Shown here one piece after another: positions 1 through 7,796 of a DNA stretch of 9,491 nucleotides (positions are counted from its first letter, which is position 1; each line of letters opens with the position of its first letter). Source of the DNA: Verrucomicrobia bacterium 12-59-8 (GTDB lineage Bacteria > Verrucomicrobiota > Verrucomicrobiae > Verrucomicrobiales > Verrucomicrobiaceae). The position numbers and the translations under genes are program-made. Under the pieces are notes generated by a model. That model saw only the letters and a list, made by a program, of their open reading frames with translations. It was not told the origin of the DNA and ran no database searches. The stretch spans positions 7,676 through 17,166 of the forward strand of contig NCCR01000159.1 of NCBI GenBank assembly GCA_002279765.1, in the 5' to 3' direction.

Positions 1-2
1 AC

Positions 3-701
3 GGCAAGACCGGTGAAGGTGACGGAGTGCGGGTGCTGGCCTACCATATGCCGGATCATCCGCACAAGGAGTGGAATACCACGCTGGTGCAGGGGACGAT
101 GCACAAGACGCACAATTTAGACATCATTCCCGCACCGGGCACGGAGGCGGAAAGTCTGCTGCTGGCAGGACGCGAAGGCGTGGTGAGGCTGGACCAAACC
201 GACAATGGCTGGAAGGAGCAGTGGATCACCCAGCATCCGAAAGACTCAACCGAACTGCTGGGCGCGGGCGAGGTGCGCTATGGGGCTTTTGCGGGCGGGC
301 AGCCGTATGTCACGACGATTGAGCCAATGCATGGAGACAAGCTGGTGATTTACACGCCGAAGCCGGAAGGGCCGAAAAATGGTACCTGGGAGCGTCATGT
401 GATCAGCGATCAACTCGTCGATGGTCACGCCATCGCCACGCATGATCTGCTCGGCCTGAACAACCGCCAGATCGTGGTTGGCTGGCGTGCTCAGCAGAAG
501 ATCGGCAAGGTGGCGGTGAAGCTGTTCTGGACGACGAAGGAGGATGGCAACGGCTGGCAGGAGACTTTCATCGACGATGGAGGCATGGCCTGTGAAGATG
601 CCGTTTGCGCTGACCTTGATGGAGATCGAGACTTGGAGGTCATCGCTGCGGGCCGTCGTAGTAAGAATGTTAAGATTTACTGGAATCAGCGAAGCCAGTA
701 A
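3..701 (+). CDS. FG-GAP/VCBS-like beta-propeller protein, C-terminal part (5' truncated by window edge)
   Basis: The reading frame is open from the first complete codon at base 3 to the TAA ending at 701, so this is the C-terminal ~232 residues of a longer protein. A GTG at 27 is only an internal codon, not a convincing start. The visible part consists of short beta-strand-rich blocks of the kind found in FG-GAP/VCBS propellers: a 'HNLDIIP..GTEAESLLLAGREGVVRL' type blade near the left edge, a 'HAIATHDLLGLNNRQIVVGWR' blade in the middle, and a last blade with DLDGDRDLEVIAAGR followed by KNVKIYWN. The DxDGDxD segment is the calcium-binding loop typical of these repeats. Such proteins are usually exported and are abundant in Verrucomicrobiota and Planctomycetes, often as domains of larger proteins. 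The specific role is unknown. The next gene on the same strand starts 74 bp later behind its own promoter-like sequence. Confidence 0.75.
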   Translation, partial: GKTGEGDGVRVLAYHMPDHPHKEWNTTLVQGTMHKTHNLDIIPAPGTEAESLLLAGREGVVRLDQTDNGWKEQWITQHPKDSTELLGAGEVRYGAFAGGQPYVTTIEPMHGDKLVIYTPKPEGPKNGTWERHVISDQLVDGHAIATHDLLGLNNRQIVVGWRAQQKIGKVAVKLFWTTKEDGNGWQETFIDDGGMACEDAVCADLDGDRDLEVIAAGRRSKNVKIYWNQRSQ

Positions 702-735
702 AACATAAAATTTGCTATCGGCTCTAGCTGATGGG

Positions 736-765
736 TTGCGTGGGCGTGAAATGTGCTCCTAGAAT
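736..765 (+). promoter_or_regulatory. Candidate sigma70-type promoter of the L,D-transpeptidase gene
   Basis: TTGCGT at 736-741 and TAGAAT at 760-765 are separated by 18 bp. A transcript starting about 7 bases after the -10 box would begin near 772, only a few bases before the ATG at 776. This implies a leaderless or nearly leaderless mRNA and argues against the in-frame ATG at 731. Assigned from sequence match only. Confidence 0.4.
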
Positions 766-775
766 TGTATCTGCT

Positions 776-1384
776 ATGAAAGCCACACGTCTATTCATTT
801 CTGCCGCTTGCGCGTTGCTCTTGAGCCAGTGCGCCATGCCGGAGTTTCCGATGTTCTCGTCACGCACGGAAATGGCTCGTCGTCAGATGACGATCATGCC
901 GCCGCTTGCGTCACAACCGGTCTTGTATGTGTGGAATGGCAGCAGCAAACCTGGCCCGCTGAGTGTGAACATCGATCTCAGCGAGCAGAAGGCTTATCTC
1001 TTCAAAGGCGGTGAAAACGTCGGCTGGACCTACGTCGCCTCCGGACGCAGCGGCTTTTCTTCTCCCACCGGTACGTTCCGTATCATGGAGAAAATCGTGG
1101 ACAAGCGTTCGAACCGTTATGGCATGATCGTGGATAGCAATGGCGATGTGGTGAACAGCAACGCCACTGCGGGTGTGTCGCGCATTCCACCTGGCGGTCA
1201 TTTCGTGGGTGCCAAGATGCCCTATTGGATGCGGATCACCGGTTATGGAGTGGGCATGCACGCGGGACCGATTCCCAACCCCGGATCTCCGGCTTCGCAT
1301 GGGTGCATCCGCCTGCCGCGTGACATGGCCGAGACGATCTTCCAGCACGCCCCTGTTGGCGCGCGGGTGACGATCATGCAGTGA
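776..1384 (+). CDS. L,D-transpeptidase (YkuD family), probable lipoprotein or secreted
   Basis: This is a 202-aa protein of the L,D-transpeptidase (YkuD) family. These enzymes work outside the inner membrane and make 3-3 cross-links in peptidoglycan or attach proteins to it. The catalytic signature is clear near the C-terminus: MHAGP with His162, then SHGCIRLP with the nucleophile Cys177, giving the family pattern HxG...SHGCxR. The domain begins around residue 60 with 'SVNIDLSEQKAYLFKGG' and contains 'SGRSGFSSPTGTFRI', the usual YkuD strand order. The ATG at 776 is preferred over the in-frame ATG at 731 because it opens directly on a signal peptide (MKATRLFISAACALLLSQC). That signal ends in a possible lipobox, L-S-Q-C, although Gln before Cys is atypical, so a plain signal peptide is also possible. 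No Shine-Dalgarno sequence precedes the start. The gene faces the minus-strand glycosyltransferase across a 202-bp gap. Confidence 0.9.
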   Translation: MKATRLFISAACALLLSQCAMPEFPMFSSRTEMARRQMTIMPPLASQPVLYVWNGSSKPGPLSVNIDLSEQKAYLFKGGENVGWTYVASGRSGFSSPTGTFRIMEKIVDKRSNRYGMIVDSNGDVVNSNATAGVSRIPPGGHFVGAKMPYWMRITGYGVGMHAGPIPNPGSPASHGCIRLPRDMAETIFQHAPVGARVTIMQ

Positions 1385-1586
1385 GGAGAATCCAAACTCT
1401 CGACGGTTGTTTGTCGGGAAGTCTGAATTATAGCGGCACATTGGGATGTCTGTGCGGCGGTGTCATGAGTTCCATGAGACGAACATGGGAATGATGCGCA
1501 ACGGCGGGGCGTACTCAATAACTCTCAATCTGCGCTCCGGCAAAAACATCGTAAACAACGGTCAACTACCGTAAACCATCGTCAAC
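1385..1586. other. Convergent intergenic region between transpeptidase and glycosyltransferase genes
   Basis: This 202-bp stretch lies between two genes transcribed toward each other. I found no credible ORF in it. It holds a weak hairpin near its left end (1398-1419) and most of a phased repeat at its right end (1551-1590). There is no long T-run after either hairpin, so transcript ends here may depend on Rho or on structures I cannot judge by eye. Confidence 0.6.
1398..1419 (+). terminator. Weak hairpin downstream of the transpeptidase gene, possible terminator
   Basis: Seven pairs (1398-1404 with 1413-1419, including one G-T wobble) enclose an eight-base loop, 13 bp after the stop codon. 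No U-tract follows, so it does not qualify as a classical intrinsic terminator. Position is the main support. Confidence 0.2.
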
Positions 1587-1590
1587 TCAG
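1551..1590. repeat. Four 10-bp-phased GT(A/C)AAC units (two imperfect 20-bp tandem copies)
   Basis: GTAAAC, GTCAAC, GTAAAC and GTCAAC begin at 1551, 1561, 1571 and 1581, each followed by four variable bases. Seen as 20-bp units, 1548-1567 and 1568-1587 match at 16 of 20 positions. The last unit runs into the stop codon of the minus-strand glycosyltransferase. Within the array, ACGGT (1558-1562) and ACCGT (1568-1572) can pair around a five-base loop, so on the minus strand it could also act as a weak transcription-end hairpin. The exact 10-bp spacing puts each unit on the same face of the helix, as expected for cooperative protein binding. Confidence 0.6.
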
Positions 1591-2801
1591 CCACTGACCG
1601 CCTCAGCCAAGATCTCTTCAAAGCGCTCCAGCCATGCCTGGGTGCTGGTCTCATGCAGCAGCCACTGACGTCCGGCACTGCCCATGACGAGACGTTCCGC
1701 AGCAGAAGTGGCCTCCATGGCCAGTACATCATGGACGATTCCCTGAACATCCCCCGGTTCATGCTGCAAACCGGTGACGCCATGCTGAACGATCTCGCTT
1801 AAGCCGCCTGATTTCGCAGCGAGCACTGGTTTGCTGTAATCATAGGCTTCATAAACCACGAGACCCAGGGGCTCCCACCACGTGGACGGCACGATCACCG
1901 CACGGCAGCGGCGCAGCGCTTCGCGTTTCGTTTCGCCGCCGATGTGTCCGAGCTGGCCGATGTAGGGATTGGTGCGCAGCCGCTGCTGCACCGCAGTATT
2001 CAGCGGGCCTGCACCGGCGATGTGCAGTAGTGGCGTGTTCTTGCCGAGCCGCTGGTGCAGCGCATCCCAGGCATCCAGCAGAGGAATGACTCCTTTGGTA
2101 TCAGCCAGGCGACCGATGAAAAGATAGTAGCCGACATCTTCGACCGCAGGGGGCTGAGACATCGCGTTCCAGGCATGGCGCAAGGTATGGACACGGGCGG
2201 CGGGCAAGGCCCCGGCGGTGACCAGCTTTTGCCGCATGAAGTCCGAGACGGCGATCCAGGCCTTCACACTCTGCAGCCAGCCGCTGCGGTGCAGTGCCTT
2301 CAGCATCAGTGCGAAAAGGGCGCTCTTCACGATGGAGTCCTGCCAGGCACCAGCACAAACTTCCTTCCAGTAGCTGCCGTACAGCGCATCCGGCTGCAGT
2401 CTGCCTTTCACCTGCAGCGTACCGCTGACGGAGAAGGGCCGAAAGTTATGCAGGAACTGCACAACAGGCAGGTCGCGCTGCATGGCGGCGTAATACAGGG
2501 CAGGGGAGCCGACTGGATGGACGTTGTGAAACACCGCCGCACCCGCGCCGCTGCTATCCAGGGCGGATTCGAAACTCTGGCGTGCATCGCGGTTGTAAAA
2601 CAAGCGCTTCGCCTGCTCCAGCCTGGAGGGGGCGTTATCACCGGTCCACTCTGCACTGTCAAACTGGCACCACGTCATGTCATGCCGGGTGGCTAGATCC
2701 GCGTGAATCTTGTCCGCGATCAATTCCTCACCACCTCGGTAGAGGTAGCGGTTGAAGACATGCAGCAGGGCGCGGGGTGAATGGGGGGATGCGGGAACCA
2801 T
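1587..2801 (-). CDS. Glycosyltransferase family 4 protein (GT-B fold)
   Basis: This 404-aa protein is the size of a GT4 retaining glycosyltransferase, which moves a sugar from an activated nucleotide donor to an acceptor in the cytoplasm or at the inner membrane face. The N-terminal Rossmann-like half opens with 'LLHVFNRYLYRGGEE', followed by 'VFHNVHP' and 'VVQFLHNFRPF', matching the acceptor half of GT4 enzymes. The C-terminal donor half has FIGRLADTKGV (GRL at 230-232) and the signature 'EPLGLVVYE', in which Glu310 and Glu318 form the E-x7-E motif that contacts the donor. 'SGGLSEIVQHGVTGL' follows, as usual for the family. Donor and acceptor cannot be read from sequence. The frame stays open upstream to 3098, but I place the start at the ATG at 2799-2801, since GT4 homology begins about 12 residues later and a longer form would run into the opposite-strand secreted gene. 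No clear ribosome binding site is seen. It is not embedded in a polysaccharide cluster here. Confidence 0.88.
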   Translation of the reverse strand: MVPASPHSPRALLHVFNRYLYRGGEELIADKIHADLATRHDMTWCQFDSAEWTGDNAPSRLEQAKRLFYNRDARQSFESALDSSGAGAAVFHNVHPVGSPALYYAAMQRDLPVVQFLHNFRPFSVSGTLQVKGRLQPDALYGSYWKEVCAGAWQDSIVKSALFALMLKALHRSGWLQSVKAWIAVSDFMRQKLVTAGALPAARVHTLRHAWNAMSQPPAVEDVGYYLFIGRLADTKGVIPLLDAWDALHQRLGKNTPLLHIAGAGPLNTAVQQRLRTNPYIGQLGHIGGETKREALRRCRAVIVPSTWWEPLGLVVYEAYDYSKPVLAAKSGGLSEIVQHGVTGLQHEPGDVQGIVHDVLAMEATSAAERLVMGSAGRQWLLHETSTQAWLERFEEILAEAVSG

Positions 2802-2928
2802 CGAAAATGGGGAGCACAAAAGCCAGCGCTGCCAGTTTGCCAAGCAGGACGCGGCTATGAGGCTGATTCTCGCATGGATTGCAGAGCCGTCTTGCCTAAT
2901 TTCCCGCCACGTGATATTCACATCCACC
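2802..2928. promoter_or_regulatory. Divergent promoter region between glycosyltransferase and SHD1-peptidase genes
   Basis: This 127-bp spacer must hold the start signals for both divergent genes. For the plus-strand gene, the best match is TTGCCT (2892-2897), 17 bp, TATTCA (2915-2920), which would place the transcript start almost at the ATG. The match is poor. A CACGTG palindrome sits at 2908-2913. I found no convincing promoter for the minus strand. Confidence 0.35.
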
Positions 2929-4260
2929 ATGAAGCCCGCCAACCGCAGCCTCTTCATCGCGGCAGCTTTCGTCGCATTCAGCGTGTTTGCGCAGGATGAA
3001 GCTTTGCGACCGTGGAAGGACGTGCAGGGCCGGGTCATCCAGGCCGCCTTCGTCAGCGCCACCGGGGACAGCGTCGCACTGAAGATGGCGGATGGCAAAG
3101 AACACCAGTTGCCTCTCGCCCGCCTGTGCCCTGAAGATCAGGCCTTTGTGAAGAGCCTGTCAGCAGCTGCAGGACCTACCCCTGCTCCGGCTACGGCCCA
3201 AGGGGCCACGCCTGCCGTGACCGCTTCCGCTTTGAACCGTGTCCCTGCTGAGAAGCGCACCTGGCCGGATAACGTCATTGTACCGACCAAATCCATTGAA
3301 ATTCAAGTCGTTGAGGAGAGCCCTGTGGCGCGGAAGTGCGTGTACCGTTCCGAGGGTTTTGAGTTCACCTCCCAGGCCAAACTGGCTGGCGGTGTTATGA
3401 AGGAAGTGGCGCGGACTTTTGAGGCCACGAAGACACTTGTCTCGTCATTGCCATGGGGGGTGGTCTGCCGTCCGCCCGAGGGTTTCGAGCGTTACCAGGC
3501 AGAATTGTATGAGACGCGGAAGGATTACATCGCCGCTGGTGGGCCTGAAAACTCTGGGGGTGTTTACATGAGCGGGGACAAAATCTTCCGCGTGCCGTTT
3601 CCCAGCATCGGCCTCAAGCTGCTGGGCAAGACGTATGCCAAGGACGAGAATTACGACGGCGGCACCTTGATCCATGAGATCACCCACCAGGTGATGGATG
3701 CCTACCTCACCTTTCTGCCCGTGTGGGTCATCGAGGGCACGGCCGAATACACCGAGATGCTCCCCTACAACGCTGGCAAGTTCCGCGCCGACGCCCACCA
3801 GAAGGGCTTGAAAGACCACATTACGGAGATGCAGAAGCGTGGGTATGCCCTCGACATCGGTAATCTGGAAGCTCACATGACGATGAACCGCGCCACGTGG
3901 TCTGGCATTGCCAACACCACTGATCGAAAGATGGGGGAGCTCTACTTCCGGTCTGTGCTCGTCGTCTATTTCTTCTGCCATCTCGATGGCGACAAAAAAG
4001 GTACGCGCTTCATCAAATTCATGGACGCCGTCTATGGCGACACCGAGGCTCTGCGCACTTTTTTCAAGGATCCCCGCGTCAAGCACCTTGAAGGCGGCCG
4101 CTTCAGCTACCCCACTGATTTTCCGCCGCCAGACATGAAGTCCGAAACCGCGCCGTTCAAGCACCTGGACCTGCTCCTCGATGGACGAGGTTATTCACAA
4201 ATCGCGCAGGAAATGTCCGAGGCCTACAAGAATATTGGCGTCAAAATCTCCGTGAATTGA
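2929..4260 (+). CDS. Secreted SHD1-domain protein with HEXXH gluzincin-like metallopeptidase domain
   Basis: This predicted exported protein has 443 aa. Residues 1-22 form a signal peptide (basic MKPANR, then a hydrophobic core ending FAQ). Residues ~27-78 ('RPWKDVQGRVIQAAF...ADGKEHQLPLARLCPEDQAFV') resemble the SHD1 (SLA1 homology 1) domain common in Planctomycetes and Verrucomicrobia. An Ala/Pro/Thr-rich linker spans ~79-104, followed by a large domain. That domain carries HEITH at 249-253, the zinc-binding HEXXH motif with Glu250 as the likely catalytic base. 'PVWVIEGTAEYTE' follows, in which Glu269 sits where gluzincins place their third zinc ligand (W-x-x-E-G-x-A-E-Y pattern). I infer a periplasmic or extracellular zinc peptidase; the substrate is unknown. 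The ATG at 2929 is chosen because the signal peptide starts there, and the longer frame from 2752 would overlap the divergent glycosyltransferase. Many catalytically untested proteins have this arrangement. Confidence 0.75.
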   Translation: MKPANRSLFIAAAFVAFSVFAQDEALRPWKDVQGRVIQAAFVSATGDSVALKMADGKEHQLPLARLCPEDQAFVKSLSAAAGPTPAPATAQGATPAVTASALNRVPAEKRTWPDNVIVPTKSIEIQVVEESPVARKCVYRSEGFEFTSQAKLAGGVMKEVARTFEATKTLVSSLPWGVVCRPPEGFERYQAELYETRKDYIAAGGPENSGGVYMSGDKIFRVPFPSIGLKLLGKTYAKDENYDGGTLIHEITHQVMDAYLTFLPVWVIEGTAEYTEMLPYNAGKFRADAHQKGLKDHITEMQKRGYALDIGNLEAHMTMNRATWSGIANTTDRKMGELYFRSVLVVYFFCHLDGDKKGTRFIKFMDAVYGDTEALRTFFKDPRVKHLEGGRFSYPTDFPPPDMKSETAPFKHLDLLLDGRGYSQIAQEMSEAYKNIGVKISVN

Positions 4261-4330
4261 GTGCTGAGCGGGAAATTGACTGATTGGCCGCTTCCTCGGG
4301 AGCTATTTCGCGTCTTTTCAACCCCTGCGT

Positions 4331-4358
4331 TTGACGCATCGCATCGACTGTGCAAGAT
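4331..4358 (+). promoter_or_regulatory. Candidate carB promoter
   Basis: TTGACG (4331-4336) matches the -35 consensus well. CAAGAT (4353-4358), 16 bp later and preceded by TG, would be a weak extended -10 box. Other placements are possible. A start near 4365 would leave roughly 145 bases of untranslated leader. Confidence 0.3.
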
Positions 4359-4383
4359 GCCGGGCTTTCCGGCCCCGCGATGC
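4336..4383 (+). other. Nested inverted repeats in the carB upstream region
   Basis: GCATCGC (4336-4342) and GCGATGC (4377-4383) are exact reverse complements. Inside them, GCCGG (4359-4363) and CCGGC (4369-4373) pair around the loop GCTTT. An alternative inner pairing GGGC/GCCC (4362-4365 with 4372-4375) competes. This could be an RNA leader element or a DNA binding site. If the candidate promoter is right, the left arm would lie within it, favouring the DNA reading for the outer stem. Confidence 0.35.
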
Positions 4384-4494
4384 CGTAGCACTAGCCTGCC
4401 AGCCAGTGGTTCCTTCGCTCCGAAAGCGCCCAGATCATACGCTTTCTACCCCTCTCAACTCGCCGCACTCGTCGTCCGCACCCGGATTTCGTCA

Positions 4495-4510
4495 TTTTTT
4501 TCGCTCCCCC
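4495..4510 (+). promoter_or_regulatory. Pyrimidine tract immediately before the carB start
   Basis: Seven Ts (4495-4501), then CGCTCCCCC, lead directly to the ATG at 4511. Only one base in the 16 is a purine. There is no purine-rich ribosome binding site. The tract decides nothing about frame but explains how initiation may occur: ribosomal protein S1 binds unstructured pyrimidine-rich leaders. Confidence 0.4.
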
Positions 4511-7500
4511 ATGCCCAAAGACACCACCATCCATCGCATCCTCGTCATTGGTTCCGGCCCCATCGTCATCGGGCAGGGCTGTGAATTTGACTACTCCGGC
4601 GTCCAGGCCTGCAAGGCCCTGCGCGAAGAAGGATATGAAGTGGTGCTCATCAACTCCAATCCGGCCACCATCATGACCGATCCGGAGTTCGCCTTCCGCA
4701 CCTACATCGAGCCCATCACGCCCGAAATGGTCGAGAAGATCATCATCAAGGAAAAGCCGGATGTGCTCCTGCCTACCCTGGGTGGTCAGACGGCTCTCAA
4801 TACGGCCATGTCCCTGCATCGTGCAGGCACGCTGGAAAAGCATGGTGTGCGCATGATCGGTGCGAAACCGGACGCCATCGAGAAGGGCGAGGACCGCCTG
4901 CTGTTTAAGAACGCCATGCTCAAGATCGGGCTGGACCTGCCGCAGTCCGGCGTCGCCCACACGATTGAGGAAGCCCGCGTGATTGCGGAGCAGATCGGCA
5001 CCATGCCGCTCATCATCCGCCCCGCCTACACCCTAGGCGGCACCGGCGGTGGCATCGCCTACAATAAGGAGGAGTTTGAAACCATCACGGCCAACGGCCT
5101 CGATCTCTCGCCCGTGACGGAAGTGCTCATCGAGGAATCGCTTCTCGGCTGGAAGGAGTTCGAAATGGAGGTCATGCGCGACAAGGCGGACAACTGCGTG
5201 ATCATCTGCTCCATCGAGAACCTTGACCCCATGGGCGTGCATACCGGTGACTCGATCACCGTCGCCCCCATCCAGACGCTCACGGATCGCGAGTATCAGA
5301 TCATGCGAGATTTTTCCTTCGCATGCATCCGCGAGATCGGCGTGGAGACGGGAGGCTCGAACATTCAGTTCGCTGTGCATCCTGACACAGGCCGCATGAT
5401 CGTCATCGAGATGAACCCGCGCGTCAGCCGCAGCTCCGCGCTTGCGTCCAAGGCCACCGGTTTCCCCATCGCGAAGATCGCCGCCAAGCTCGCAGTCGGC
5501 TACACGCTCGACGAGCTGAAGAACGACATCACCCGCGAGACACCTGCTTCTTTCGAGCCGTCCATCGACTACGTCGTCACCAAGGTGCCGCGTTTCACGT
5601 TTGAGAAATTCCCCGGTGCCAACGAGACGCTGACCACGCAGATGAAATCTGTGGGCGAGGCCATGGCCATCGGCCGCACGTTCAAGGAATCTCTGCAGAA
5701 GGCATTGCGCAGTCTGGAGATCAAACGTTTCGGCCTCATCGGCGATGGTGCTGACAAGGAAGTGGATGACGAGACGCTGACCTCGAAGCTCACGGTGCCG
5801 AATGCCGAGCGCATCTTCTTCCTCGGCCTGGCCTTCGCAAAGGGTTGGAGCGTGGATCGTGTGTTTGAGCTAACGAAGATTGACCGGTGGTTTCTGAGGC
5901 AGATTGAGGAGATCGTGAAAGTGGATCTGCTCATGCCCAGCCAGTCTGGTGAAGCATTGCTCAGCCTGCTGCCCGAAGCTGAACGCACCGAAGAAAAGAA
6001 GGCCGAGATTCTTGCCTCCAAGATGCGCCAATGGAAGCGCATGGGCTTCTCAGACAAGCAGATCGCGCAGTCCTTTGGCGTGCCGGAGAAGTACATCCGT
6101 GCTGGTCGCATCAAGTATGGTGTGATCCCCACCTACCGCCTTGTGGACACTTGCGCCGCCGAGTTTGAGGCCTACACGCCCTACTACTACAGCACCTACG
6201 GCATCGAGGACGAAGTGCGGGACAATGACCGCAAGAAAGTCATGATTCTCGGTGGCGGCCCGAACCGCATCGGGCAGGGCATTGAGTTCGACTACTGCTG
6301 TGTGCATGCGTCCTTCGCGCTGCGCGAGCTGGGCTATGAGACGATCATGGTGAATTCGAATCCCGAGACCGTCTCCACCGATTACGACACCAGCGACAAG
6401 CTCTACTTTGAGCCGCTGACGCTGGAGGATGTGCTGAACATCTATGAGCGCGAAAACCGCCACGATCAGGTGCTCGGAGTCATCGTGCAGTTCGGCGGCC
6501 AGACGCCGCTGAACCTCGCCAAAGGACTTGAAGAAAACGGTGTCCGCATCATCGGTACCTCGCCGAAGAACATCGAGCTTGCCGAAGACCGCAAGTTGTT
6601 CGCCAAGCTGCTCGATGATCTTGAATTGCTCCAGGCTCCCAGCGGCACCGCGACCTCGCTGGAGGAGGCTCTGGCCATCACGGCTACAATTGGTTACCCG
6701 AGCCTTGTGCGCCCGAGCTTTGTGCTCGGCGGACGCGCCATGCAGATCGTTTATAGTGATGCGGAACTCACACACTACATGAAGAACGCCGTCGAGGCCA
6801 CGCCCGACCGCCCCGTGCTGGTGGACCGCTTCCTCGAAGACGCCACCGAAGTGGATGTCGATTGCATCAGCGACGGCGAGACCACTGTCATCGGTGCCAT
6901 CATGGAGCACATCGAAGAGGCCGGCATTCACTCCGGCGACAGCGCCTGCGTCATCCCGCCCTTCAGCCTCAGCAAGGAGATGCAGGACCGCATCCGCGAT
7001 GCCGCCAAGAAGCTCGCCAAGGCCCTCGGCGTGCGCGGCCTGATGAACATGCAGCTCGCCGTGAAGGGCGATGATTTGTATGTCATCGAAGTCAATCCGC
7101 GTGCCTCCCGCACCGCACCGTTCGTCAGCAAGGCCATTGGCGTGCCGCTGCCCAAGCTCGCCGCCAAGATCATGGCCGGCATGACCCTCAAAGAACTCGG
7201 CTTCACTGAGGAAGTGATTCCAAAGCACCACAGCGTGAAGGAAGCCGTCTTCCCCTTCAGCAAGTTCGCGGGTGTGGACATCATCCTCGGCCCGGAAATG
7301 AAGAGCACCGGCGAAGTCATGGGCATCGACTACGACCTCGGCATGGCCTTCGCCAAGAGCCAGATGGCCGCTGGCGGCACCCTGCCAACCCATGGCAATG
7401 TGTTCATCAGCGTCAAGGAAACCGACCGCCCCAACGTCGTGAAAATTGCCAAGGGCTACGCCGACCTCGGCTTCACACTCTACGCCACCAGCGGCACCGG

Positions 7501-7789
7501 CAGCGTCATCAAGGAGTCCGGCATCCCGGTCCAAATTCTCCCAAAACTCGCCAGCGGCCAGCGCCCGAACGTCATCGACCTGATGAAGAACAAGGACATG
7601 GCCCTCGTCATCAACACCCCGAGCGGCAAAAATCCGCGTGAGGATGAAATCAAAATCCGCACGGCCTCCATGCAGAACCGCATTCCGATCATGACGACAT
7701 TGCGCGGTGCCGATGCGGCGCTGCGGGCGATCAAGTCATTGCAGGGGACCGAGGTGCAGGTGCGGGCGTTGCAGGAGTATCATCAATAG
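4511..7789 (+). CDS. carB: Carbamoyl-phosphate synthase large subunit
   Basis: This 1092-aa protein is slightly longer than E. coli CarB (1073 aa). It makes carbamoyl phosphate from bicarbonate, two ATP and ammonia delivered by the small subunit CarA, feeding pyrimidine and arginine synthesis in the cytoplasm. All four regions are present. The N-terminal ATP-grasp half has '[17 protein letters not shown]', '[12 protein letters not shown]' and '[18 protein letters not shown]'. An oligomerisation domain lies around residues 400-570. The second ATP-grasp half opens near 578 with '[18 protein letters not shown]' and has '[15 protein letters not shown]' and '[12 protein letters not shown]'. The C-terminal MGS-like allosteric domain runs from ~962 to the end. 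Equivalents of the E. coli ornithine-contact residues Glu783 and Asp791 are Glu802 and Asp810, but Tyr1040 is replaced by Ile1060. The start at 4511 (MPKDTT) fits the family; the frame extends upstream to 4331, but that part has no homology. A pyrimidine tract, not a Shine-Dalgarno sequence, precedes the ATG. No carA adjoins it in this window. Confidence 0.98.
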   Translation: MPKDTTIHRILVIGSGPIVIGQGCEFDYSGVQACKALREEGYEVVLINSNPATIMTDPEFAFRTYIEPITPEMVEKIIIKEKPDVLLPTLGGQTALNTAMSLHRAGTLEKHGVRMIGAKPDAIEKGEDRLLFKNAMLKIGLDLPQSGVAHTIEEARVIAEQIGTMPLIIRPAYTLGGTGGGIAYNKEEFETITANGLDLSPVTEVLIEESLLGWKEFEMEVMRDKADNCVIICSIENLDPMGVHTGDSITVAPIQTLTDREYQIMRDFSFACIREIGVETGGSNIQFAVHPDTGRMIVIEMNPRVSRSSALASKATGFPIAKIAAKLAVGYTLDELKNDITRETPASFEPSIDYVVTKVPRFTFEKFPGANETLTTQMKSVGEAMAIGRTFKESLQKALRSLEIKRFGLIGDGADKEVDDETLTSKLTVPNAERIFFLGLAFAKGWSVDRVFELTKIDRWFLRQIEEIVKVDLLMPSQSGEALLSLLPEAERTEEKKAEILASKMRQWKRMGFSDKQIAQSFGVPEKYIRAGRIKYGVIPTYRLVDTCAAEFEAYTPYYYSTYGIEDEVRDNDRKKVMILGGGPNRIGQGIEFDYCCVHASFALRELGYETIMVNSNPETVSTDYDTSDKLYFEPLTLEDVLNIYERENRHDQVLGVIVQFGGQTPLNLAKGLEENGVRIIGTSPKNIELAEDRKLFAKLLDDLELLQAPSGTATSLEEALAITATIGYPSLVRPSFVLGGRAMQIVYSDAELTHYMKNAVEATPDRPVLVDRFLEDATEVDVDCISDGETTVIGAIMEHIEEAGIHSGDSACVIPPFSLSKEMQDRIRDAAKKLAKALGVRGLMNMQLAVKGDDLYVIEVNPRASRTAPFVSKAIGVPLPKLAAKIMAGMTLKELGFTEEVIPKHHSVKEAVFPFSKFAGVDIILGPEMKSTGEVMGIDYDLGMAFAKSQMAAGGTLPTHGNVFISVKETDRPNVVKIAKGYADLGFTLYATSGTGSVIKESGIPVQILPKLASGQRPNVIDLMKNKDMALVINTPSGKNPREDEIKIRTASMQNRIPIMTTLRGADAALRAIKSLQGTEVQVRALQEYHQ

Positions 7790-7796
7790 AGCCTGA

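Larger units (their letters stand above)
4261..4510. other. Intergenic region and leader upstream of carB
   Basis: This 250-bp region has no credible gene. Open frames crossing it on the plus strand have Ser/Pro/Arg-rich translations without family features. It contains a possible promoter (4331-4358), nested inverted repeats (4336-4383), and a pyrimidine-rich stretch leading to the carB start. Confidence 0.55.

Noticed and set aside
1456..1481. TCATG/CATGA short inverted repeat between the convergent genes
   Set aside because: Only five pairs, no T-run, and similar short repeats are expected by chance in 200 bp.
911..1518. Minus-strand open frames opposite the transpeptidase gene
   Set aside because: They are complements of a well-supported YkuD gene, His/Arg-rich, and without initiation signals.
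2055..2696. 213-codon plus-strand open frame inside the glycosyltransferase gene
   Set aside because: The opposite strand has clear GT4 motifs across the same bases. This translation is Gln/His/Gly-rich with no family features.
2802..3098. 99-residue N-terminal extension of the glycosyltransferase
   Set aside because: GT4 homology begins just after the ATG at 2801. The extension would overlap the divergent gene's signal peptide and SHD1-like coding region.
3445..4164. 239-codon minus-strand open frame opposite the SHD1-peptidase gene
   Set aside because: The plus strand carries a signal peptide, SHD1-like domain and HEXXH motif; the antisense product has no recognisable features.
4331..4510. 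60-residue N-terminal extension of CarB
   Set aside because: CarB proteins begin a few residues before the first 'ILVIGSGP' strand. The extension is Arg/Pro/Ser-rich and crosses the putative promoter and leader.
6050..7534. 494-codon open frame antisense to the second half of carB
   Set aside because: It lies wholly within a certain carB. Its translation is a His/Ala/Gly/Asp-rich low-complexity product, typical of the complement of GC-biased codons, with no start signals.
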